A model generated the notes under the pieces. That model was not told the origin of the DNA, did no database searches, and saw only the letters and a list, made by a program, of their open reading frames with translations. Shown in pieces: positions 1-4,154 of a DNA stretch of 5,119 nt. The first letter of the stretch is position 1, and each line of letters starts with the position of its first letter. Both the position numbers and the translations under genes were made by a program. Source of the stretch: Chloroflexota bacterium (GTDB lineage: Bacteria; Chloroflexota; Dehalococcoidia; JACQGW01); the NCBI GenBank assembly GCA_016199325.1, contig JACQGW010000141.1, positions 1-5,119 on the forward strand, read 5' to 3'.

Positions 1-1
1 C

Positions 2-94
2 ACGGTCGCGGCTCGGTTCGATGCTCCCCGCTGTGCGGGCGCCGCGGCTGTTGACTGCCGACTGCTGACCGCCCGACGGTCGCGGCTCGGTTCG
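2..94. repeat. 19-bp direct repeat, two copies 74 bp apart
   Basis: The 19-mer acggtcgcggctcggttcg occurs exactly at 2-20 and again at 76-94. Between the copies lie a CCCGC-TGT-GCGGG hairpin (27-39) and a short internal repetition of GACTGC (53-58 and 60-65). The first copy sits at the window edge, so further copies could lie to the left. No open frame of note crosses the stretch. Nature unknown; it could be a degenerate intergenic repeat family or a local duplication. Confidence 0.6.
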
Positions 95-100
95 TTGTGC

Positions 101-124
101 GACCAGGCCAAAGATGGCCTGATC
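101..124. repeat. Hairpin-forming inverted repeat
   Basis: GACCAGGCCA pairs with TGGCCTGATC around the loop AAGA, giving ten pairs with one C-A mismatch. It is about 40 bp past the stop of the minus-strand HicB-type gene. There is no T tract on either strand, so it is not a classical Rho-independent terminator, although it could protect mRNA 3' ends. Confidence 0.5.
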
Positions 125-140
125 ATGGCCCGATTGTGAC

Positions 141-190
141 GCGATGGCGACCCATCGCCGATCCTCAGCCGGAGCCTTGCTGGCTCCGGC
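141..190 (-). terminator. Two tandem hairpins at the 3' end of the hicB-like gene
   Basis: The first stem (168-190) is a perfect 9-bp GCCGGAGCC / GGCTCCGGC around TTGCT and covers the last codons of the minus-strand HicB-type gene. The second (141-158) is a 7-bp GCGATGG / CCATCGC with a 4-nt loop, starting 7 bp beyond the stop codon. Both are GC-rich and placed where a terminator would be for leftward transcription. Neither is followed by a T run, so intrinsic termination is uncertain; transcript-end protection or Rho-assisted stopping are alternatives. Confidence 0.35.
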
Positions 191-617
191 GGCTCGTCGC
201 TGGCCTCCCGCGGGCAACCTGGCGCGGGTCAGTTCGTGATCGCCGCGGCACCTCGTCTTGACCGAGCCCGCGAGAGAGCAGCGTCGTCACATAGTGATTC
301 AAGCTCACGCCCTCCCGTTGGGCCGCCTCGGCAAGCTGTCGGTGAAGGGAGCGTGGGAGGCGCACGTTGAACTTCCCGCTATACTCTTCCGGATATGAAG
401 GCAGCGGGATGTCGTGTCCGTCCTCGTATTCGGACTCAAGCCAGAGCCGGCGGGCGTCCTCGGCCATTGCCGGGATCTCTTCGATGCGATCGGCCTGAGT
501 GATGCAGCCGGGGAGGTCCGGGAAGGTAATGACGTAGCCGCCGTCGGGATCCGCGATCGCATGGAACGGATACCCGAGCGCAAGATACTCGTCCAGGCTT
601 CTTCCGGTTTCGCTCAC
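165..617 (-). CDS. HicB-family antitoxin (HicB-like domain plus ribbon-helix-helix), orphan
   Basis: Probable antitoxin and transcriptional repressor of the HicB family. From the GTG at 617 it is 150 aa. The N-terminal half has the HicB core: LDEYLALGYPF, then DPDGGYVITFPDLPGC (about residues 23-38), then IEEIPAMAEDARRLWLE and an EDGHDIPLP segment. The C-terminal half is a DNA-binding ribbon-helix-helix: YSGKFNVRLPRSLHRQLAEA, then REGVSLNHYVTTLLSRGL (about 79-118). A basic, low-complexity tail of some 30 residues follows, which is not typical. The start is unsure: GTG codons also occur at 620, 641 and 644. I prefer 617 because GAGG lies 5 nt upstream and family members begin shortly before the LDEYLALPY segment; 644 would give 159 aa but has no visible ribosome site. 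The open frame continues upstream to 866, but that extension is antisense to the MNT gene. No HicA toxin (small double-stranded-RNA-binding-type mRNase) is adjacent: the 164 bp downstream do not encode one, and the next gene upstream is divergent. Family assignment is firm; a solitary regulatory role is inferred. Confidence 0.85.
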   Translation of the reverse strand: MSETGRSLDEYLALGYPFHAIADPDGGYVITFPDLPGCITQADRIEEIPAMAEDARRLWLESEYEDGHDIPLPSYPEEYSGKFNVRLPRSLHRQLAEAAQREGVSLNHYVTTLLSRGLGQDEVPRRSRTDPRQVARGRPATSRRSQQGSG

Positions 618-684
618 CACTGCCTCACTCACAGACTTCACCACATGAACAGTAGCAACTGCGGTATCGTATGAAACGCATGAT

Positions 685-1014
685 ATGAAAGGAAGGACGT
701 CTGTCGCGCCAGAAGTCCTGGACGAAATCGTCCATCGGATCGTCGAAGTCGCTCGTCCAGAAAGGATTATCCTGTTCGGCTCGGCCGTAAGAGGAGAGAT
801 GGGGCCGAACAGTGATGTCGATCTGCTGGTGGTCAAGCGCGGCCAATTCGATCGCGGTCGTCTCACCGAGGAGATTTACATGCGCTTGTTTGGCGTGGGT
901 GAGGCTGTGGATGTCATCGTGGTGACGCCGGAAGAGGTGGAGCGGTATCGCAACAGCTTCGCTCTCGTGATCGCGCCCGCGTTGCGGGAGGGCAGGGTCG
1001 TCTATGCTGCGTGA
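685..1014 (+). CDS. MNT-type minimal nucleotidyltransferase (antitoxin of an MNT-HEPN pair)
   Basis: A 109-aa minimal nucleotidyltransferase of the DNA polymerase beta superfamily (NTP_transf_2). The signature is complete: LFGSAVRGEMGPNSDVDLLVV holds G32-S33, exactly ten residues, then D44-x-D46. A third acidic residue, D76, sits in the strand VDVIVVT. In characterised MNT-HEPN systems such an enzyme transfers AMP to a tyrosine of the HEPN ribonuclease and so silences it; that role here is inference. All catalytic residues are present, so the enzyme may be active. The ATG at 685 has no upstream Shine-Dalgarno (a purine run AAAGGAAGG lies just inside the gene), so translation may be leaderless or start weakly. 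The stop TGA overlaps the ATG of the HEPN relic by 11 nt (1004-1014), the usual translationally coupled layout. It is divergent from the hicB-like gene; the intergenic space is 40-67 bp, depending on that gene's start. Confidence 0.9.
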   Translation: MKGRTSVAPEVLDEIVHRIVEVARPERIILFGSAVRGEMGPNSDVDLLVVKRGQFDRGRLTEEIYMRLFGVGEAVDVIVVTPEEVERYRNSFALVIAPALREGRVVYAA

Positions 1015-1193
1015 CCGTTACCCGCCAGACGACCCTCGCGAATGGCTGAATCGGGCGCGCAGCAATCTGGCGCTCGCACGGGCCGCGATGCCCGGCACGT
1101 ACCTCGAAGACTCGAGAGCAGTACGACGCGCTGGTTGCGATTGCCGAAGCCGTGGTGCGATGGGCTGAAGGCCGCATGCGTGAGATCCCCTGA
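1004..1193 (+). pseudogene. Remnant of HEPN-domain toxin gene with internal deletion and frame change
   Basis: The ATG at 1004, overlapping the MNT stop, opens a frame beginning MLRDRYPPDDPREWLNRARS, continuing NLALARAAMPGTYLED. This is the N-terminal helix of PF05168-type HEPN proteins (usual form: EWL.rA..nL..A). After codon 36, about nucleotide 1110, the frame becomes nonsense and stops at 1168. In the +1 frame from 1110 to 1193 the C-terminal end of the same domain appears: TREQYDALVAIAEAVVRWAE then GRMREIP and a stop, matching the family's final helix (EEY..A...AE.VV.WAE). The remnant is 190 bp, against roughly 390 bp for a normal gene of about 130 aa. Some 70 central residues are therefore missing, including the helices with HAQQAAEKA-type and TRYP-type motifs that build the core and catalytic site. 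The short sequence CTCGA occurs at 1103-1107 and 1111-1115 next to the junction. The product cannot be a functional toxin. Confidence 0.8.
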
Positions 1194-1261
1194 TTCCAAT
1201 GCTCGTCCGACACACTTGACGCCGATTCAGTTTGCAGCGGCTCCCTCCCCAGCCAACCTCG

Positions 1262-1792
1262 TCACGCCGGGCGAGCCTCTTGCTCCTCCCGATGCTCCTC
1301 GCGGCGCTCGGCAGCCGCGGGCTGGAGCGCCACCAGCAGGCCGGCGACGATCACGGCGAGCCCGGCCAGGAAGGTCCACGGCTTCGGCAGCCTGATGCCG
1401 AGCGCGGCGTCGAGCGAGCAGCGGCCCGGCCCGGCCAGGGCAACGGCCGTCACCGCGGCGGCGTTGGCGAGCGGGTACTCCAGGCCGCCCTCGGTCACCC
1501 ACACCTTCGGCCAGTGCACTTTGACGATCGCCATCAGCATCGAGGCGAGGATGCCCAGGGAGCCGAGCGGGTTGAGAAAACCGAGCGCCAGCAGCAGCCC
1601 GCCGCCGAACTCGGCCAGCCCGGCGACGACCGCCCACCAGCGCGCCGGTCGCAGCCCCATCGACCCGAGCCAGCCGGCAGTGCCCGCCAGACCGCCGCCG
1701 CCGAACCAGCCGAACAGCTTCTGGGCGCCGTGGCCGGCGAGGAGCAGTCCGACGACCAGCCTCTGAATGAGCAGTCCAAGGTCGACCAGCAT
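1262..1792 (-). CDS. DoxX family integral membrane protein
   Basis: A 176-aa polytopic membrane protein of the DoxX family. Recognisable family blocks are HGAQKLFGWFGGGG (residues 21-34), GMGLRP-like SMGLRPARWW (44-53), E61 in the GLAEFGGGLLLALG segment, H93 in AIVKVHWPKV, and GPGRCSLDAALG (121-132). Hydrophobic stretches at about 6-20, 54-71, 77-92, 107-121 and 139-157 give four to five membrane helices. The tail from residue 161 is highly charged (ERREEHREEQEARPA) and probably cytosolic. DoxX proteins are linked to quinone-dependent thiosulfate oxidation in Acidianus and to redox or sulfur stress in other bacteria; for this subfamily the substrate is not known. The ATG at 1792 is fixed by a strong AAGGAGG 8 nt upstream; the open frame further upstream (to 1945) runs into the inverted repeat and is not coding. 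It is convergent with the HEPN relic (68-bp gap) and appears monocistronic. Confidence 0.9.
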   Translation of the reverse strand: MLVDLGLLIQRLVVGLLLAGHGAQKLFGWFGGGGLAGTAGWLGSMGLRPARWWAVVAGLAEFGGGLLLALGFLNPLGSLGILASMLMAIVKVHWPKVWVTEGGLEYPLANAAAVTAVALAGPGRCSLDAALGIRLPKPWTFLAGLAVIVAGLLVALQPAAAERREEHREEQEARPA

Positions 1793-1800
1793 TCGGGATT

Positions 1801-1807
1801 CCTCCTT
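1801..1807 (-). promoter_or_regulatory. Strong Shine-Dalgarno of the DoxX gene
   Basis: Read on the minus strand the sequence is AAGGAGG, 8 nt before the ATG at 1792. It decides the DoxX start against the longer open frame. Confidence 0.85.
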
Positions 1808-1860
1808 CTGACGCCAAATACCCCAGAGATCGCCCATTGGGCATTGCACTGGGAGCTGCA

Positions 1861-1934
1861 CGTAGCGCGGGGCTCGTCCCCCGCTCGTCGTCGCCTGCCA
1901 ATGGAACGGGCGGGGGACGAGCCCCCGCGCTACG
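1861..1934. repeat. Large inverted repeat, REP/BIME-like paired hairpins
   Basis: The left arm (1861-1884) and right arm (1910-1934) are reverse complements over 24 positions, differing only by one extra G/C in the right arm; the loop is 25 nt (1885-1909). Each arm is itself a hairpin, with GCGGGG and CCCC(C)GC around the centre CTCGT. This is the layout of two head-to-head REP units (a BIME). The element ends in CGTAGCGC at both outer edges. It may fold as one long cruciform or two small hairpins. It lies outside genes, 69 bp upstream of the DoxX start. A family of such repeats elsewhere in the genome is likely but cannot be seen from here. Confidence 0.8.
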
Positions 1935-2027
1935 GAATCCCTCACAACGTCACGGTTTCCGAGAAACGGTCAATAGAGTCAGCAACCCGCGTGCCAGTGT
2001 GCCCCCAACCGTGGGCAGCAGCGCTCG

Positions 2028-2047
2028 CCCGGCGGGCCACCGCCGGG
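2028..2047. repeat. 8-bp GC hairpin with 4-nt loop
   Basis: CCCGGCGG and CCGCCGGG are perfect reverse complements around GCCA. It is a stable stem without a following T tract in either direction, so it is not assigned as a terminator. Confidence 0.45.
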
Positions 2048-2074
2048 GTAGGGAAAGCTACCGGCAAGGCAGCC

Positions 2075-2113
2075 ATCCGTTCAATCCGTTCCCCGAATCC
2101 GTTGACAGCCGTT
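2075..2113. repeat. Heptamer ATCCGTT repeated three times
   Basis: ATCCGTT occurs at 2075-2081, 2084-2090 and 2097-2103, and the shorter CCGTT again at 2109-2113. Starts are 9, 13 and about 10 bp apart, so copies 1 and 3 are 22 bp (two helical turns) apart. Such spacing would suit a regulator binding direct repeats upstream of the kinase gene, but the motif is short and could be chance. Confidence 0.3.
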
Positions 2114-2203
2114 TTCCCGGCGGCTCAGCGAATGCCATGCACGGCCATGAACCGAAGCGATCTCGCCGAGATCCTGTCAATCCCTCGACCGCAATCCGCG
2201 CCG

Positions 2204-2222
2204 GCCGGTGGCACTCACCGGC
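2204..2222. repeat. Hairpin GCCGGTG-N5-CACCGGC upstream of the kinase gene
   Basis: A perfect 7-bp stem with the loop GCACT, ending 7 bp before the CTGTAC inverted repeat. It is preceded by the palindrome GATCTCGCCGAGATC (2159-2173). Function unknown; it may end read-through transcription or act as an operator. Confidence 0.4.
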
Positions 2223-2229
2223 GAGATCC

Positions 2230-2248
2230 CTGTACACTATACGTACAG
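2230..2248. promoter_or_regulatory. Putative operator/promoter of the kinase gene, CTGTAC-N7-GTACAG
   Basis: CTGTACACTATACGTACAG has perfect 6-bp arms around a 7-nt spacer. It is an AT-rich island in very GC-rich DNA and sits 13-31 bp before the first possible start of the kinase. It contains TACACT (2233-2238), a passable -10 hexamer, but I see no good -35 about 17 bp upstream. The placement suits a dimeric regulator covering the promoter. The regulator is unknown. Confidence 0.4.
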
Positions 2249-2261
2249 ATAGGCATGCAAG

Positions 2262-4082
2262 TTGACACCCTGGGGAGGAGCATTTACGCCGCGCCTCAGC
2301 CTCCGTCTCAAGCTCATCGTCGGTGCCCTGGTGATCCTGGCCGCCGTCCTGGCACTCCTGCTGTCTGGCTTCCAGGCCGAACACGCCCGGCGTCGGGAAG
2401 CGGTGCTCGCCGACCTGACGCAAACTGCCGAGATGACGGCCGTTCCGGTCGACGCCTCCTTCGACGACGCGCTCGCTCTCGCCCAGACGCTGGCCGACGA
2501 CCCGGTGGTCCAGACGCTGGATCCGGACCGGCTGAACCCGTATCTCGAGCGGCTGGTCCGCTACCGACCGGATCTCAATAATCTTGGTGTGGCCGACGCG
2601 GCCGGCAATCTGGTCAGCTCGGCCGTCCGGAGCGCCGACGAGCAGATCAACATCGGCGACCGCCGCTACTTCCAGCAGGCCATGGCGACCGGAAGTCCCG
2701 CGATCTCCGAGGTTATCCTCGGTCGGGTCATCCAGCGCCCTGTCGTCGTCGCCGCCGCGCCGCTTCGCGGTCCGGCCGGCCGGCCGAGCGGCGTCGCCGT
2801 CGTCTCCTTAAGGCTCGACGCGCTGGCCGACCGGCTCAGCGCGGTGACCCTCCGGTCCGGCCAGGCCCTTTTCCTCGCCGACCCGATGGGGCGGCTCGCC
2901 TTCCACACGAGCCTGCCGGACCTGCCCTGGGAGACTCGGGACGTCTCGTCCTGGCCGGAGGTGCAGGCAGCCCTGGCCGGCCGGCCCGTCAGGACCATGG
3001 ATCTGCGCAGCCCGCTGCTCGGCGATCGGCGAGTGGCTGCCCTGGTTCCCACCCCCAGGTACGGCTGGGTCGTGGGCGTCACCTGGCCCGCTGCCACGGC
3101 CTTTGGCCCCGTGGAGCAGGCCAACCGTCAACAGCTCGTCCTCTTTGGGGGGATTGCCATCGTCGGGCTCGCCGGGATGGTGCTCCTGGCAACCTACCTG
3201 ACGGCGCCGTTGCGCCGGTTGGCGGACCAGGCCAGAGCGCTCGGGCAGGGGGATCTGACTCGCCGGGTGACCATTCGGACCGGGGATGAGCTGGAGGAAT
3301 TGGGCAGGGACTTCAACACCATGGCCGAGCAGCTCGAAGCCGCGATGGGCGCGCTGGTAGCGGCCCGGCGGGAAGCCGAGGTACGCCTGCGGGAGGCGCA
3401 GGAAGAGCGCCGGCGGAGAGAGATGTTCACCTCAGCCGTCGGCCACGACCTGAAGAACCTGATGACGCCCATCCTGGGCACCACCCAGTTGCTGCTGCGG
3501 CGCGGGCAGCAGCTTTCCGAGGAGGACCAGCGGCTCCTCAGCACGGTTCACAGCCAGGCCCTCAACCTCAATCGCCTCGTGGCCGATCTTCTCGACGTCT
3601 CCCGCATCGAGGCCGGTCGGTTCGCCGTCGAGCGTGAGCCGACGGACCTGGCCGCCCTGAGCCGCCGGATCGTCGAGGCGCAGCAGACGACCACAGCCAG
3701 ACACCGGATCCGCCTGGAAGCCCCGAAGGCGCTGGCGGGGCGCTGGGATCCCGACCGGCTGGCGCAAGTGCTCACCAACCTGCTCGGCAACGCCGTGAAG
3801 TACAGCCCTGACGGCGGTGAGATTCTGGTTCGCATCGGCGAGCAGGAAGGCCAGACGACGGTCTGCGTTTGCGACCAGGGCATCGGGCTCAGCCCCGAGG
3901 AAATCCCCCTGCTCTTTCAGCCCTACTCCCGGCTCTACCGGGAACGTCAGGTGCGTGGCCTGGGCCTGGGCCTCTACATCACCAGCGTCATCGTCGAAGC
4001 GCACGGCGGCCGTATCTGGGCCGAGAGCGCGGGGCAGGGCAAGGGGGCAGCCTTCTGCTTTGCGTTGCCGCGTTCAGCATAG
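2262..4082 (+). CDS. Membrane sensor histidine kinase with extracellular Cache-like sensor, orphan
   Basis: Two-component sensor kinase, up to 606 aa. Residue numbers count from the TTG at 2262. Order: TM1 (about 17-37); an extracytoplasmic dCache-like sensor (about 40-285) with the typical block GDRRYFQQAMATGSPAISEV (132-151) and GRVIQRPVVVAAAPLRG (154-170); TM2 (about 291-313); HAMP (about 314-362); a charged coiled coil (365-388); HisKA with H-box GHDLKNLMTP and phosphoacceptor H395; and HATPase_c with N-box NLLGNAVKYSP (N510), G1 box DQGIG (538-542), F-box LFQPYSRL (551-558) and G2 box GLGLGL (566-571). All catalytic motifs are intact, so it should autophosphorylate in response to an external small ligand, which is unidentified. 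No response regulator is adjacent: upstream is the gene-free region and downstream a convergent phosphorylase gene, so the partner must be elsewhere. An in-frame TAG at 2250 limits the start. TTG at 2262 has only a weak AGG upstream, whereas a strong GGAGG (2274-2278) lies 7 nt before an in-frame ACG (2286), the spot where an ATG would be expected. GTG at 2331 would cut TM1. Confidence 0.93.
   Translation: MTPWGGAFTPRLSLRLKLIVGALVILAAVLALLLSGFQAEHARRREAVLADLTQTAEMTAVPVDASFDDALALAQTLADDPVVQTLDPDRLNPYLERLVRYRPDLNNLGVADAAGNLVSSAVRSADEQINIGDRRYFQQAMATGSPAISEVILGRVIQRPVVVAAAPLRGPAGRPSGVAVVSLRLDALADRLSAVTLRSGQALFLADPMGRLAFHTSLPDLPWETRDVSSWPEVQAALAGRPVRTMDLRSPLLGDRRVAALVPTPRYGWVVGVTWPAATAFGPVEQANRQQLVLFGGIAIVGLAGMVLLATYLTAPLRRLADQARALGQGDLTRRVTIRTGDELEELGRDFNTMAEQLEAAMGALVAARREAEVRLREAQEERRRREMFTSAVGHDLKNLMTPILGTTQLLLRRGQQLSEEDQRLLSTVHSQALNLNRLVADLLDVSRIEAGRFAVEREPTDLAALSRRIVEAQQTTTARHRIRLEAPKALAGRWDPDRLAQVLTNLLGNAVKYSPDGGEILVRIGEQEGQTTVCVCDQGIGLSPEEIPLLFQPYSRLYRERQVRGLGLGLYITSVIVEAHGGRIWAESAGQGKGAAFCFALPRSA
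2272..2280 (+). promoter_or_regulatory. Strong Shine-Dalgarno followed by ACG instead of ATG
   Basis: GGGGAGGAG is the best ribosome site near the kinase gene, and 7 nt after GGAGG comes the in-frame codon ACG (2286-2288), giving PRLSLRLKLIVG as the next residues. It lies inside the frame if TTG 2262 is used. It suggests that translation begins at a non-standard ACG or at an ATG altered by a T-to-C change. Confidence 0.55.
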
Positions 4083-4154
4083 AGCAACCGATGTTCTTGA
4101 CGTCTTTCCTGGCGATCTTGGCGCCTTGGCGGTTCGTTGTCTCTCGGCACCGCG

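Larger units (their letters stand above)
1808..2261. other. Gene-free region between the DoxX and kinase genes, rich in inverted repeats
   Basis: About 450 bp with no convincing gene; the frames that cross it are arginine/proline-rich and cut through the repeats. It holds an 11-bp near-palindrome GCCCATTGGGC (1832-1842) and the large inverted repeat at 1861-1934. Next come a hairpin ACGGTTTC-CGA-GAAACGGT with one mismatch (1952-1970) and an 8-bp GC hairpin CCCGGCGG-GCCA-CCGCCGGG (2028-2047). Then come three ATCCGTT copies, the palindrome GATCTCG-C-CGAGATC (2159-2173), the hairpin GCCGGTG-N5-CACCGGC (2204-2222) and the inverted repeat at 2230-2248. It must contain the control regions of the two divergent flanking genes. 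Confidence 0.6.

Noticed and set aside
2..94. CRISPR array
   Set aside because: Only two 19-bp copies with a 55-bp gap, no third copy within the window and a repeat without dyad symmetry.
618..866. N-terminal extension of the hicB-like open frame up to 866 (233 aa in all)
   Set aside because: It is antisense to the MNT gene, has no HicB-like content, and internal GTG starts at 617-644 fit the family length.
1004..1168. A genuine 54-aa small protein from the ATG at 1004
   Set aside because: Only the first 36 residues are HEPN-like; the rest is out-of-frame sequence, with the true C-terminus visible in the next frame.
2230..2248. LexA (SOS) box of the E. coli type
   Set aside because: The ends CTGT and ACAG match, but they are separated by 11 nt instead of 8.
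2262..2267. TTGACA as a sigma-70 -35 box (another at 2102-2107)
   Set aside because: No -10-like hexamer lies 16-18 bp downstream of either copy.
1232..2581. Long plus-strand open frame of 449 codons
   Set aside because: It is opposite the DoxX gene, crosses the inverted repeat and enters the kinase gene in another frame; its Arg/Pro/Gln-rich composition is a shadow of high GC.
4083..4154. Terminator between the convergent kinase and phosphorylase genes
   Set aside because: No strong stem with a following T run; only a short GGCGCC palindrome is present.
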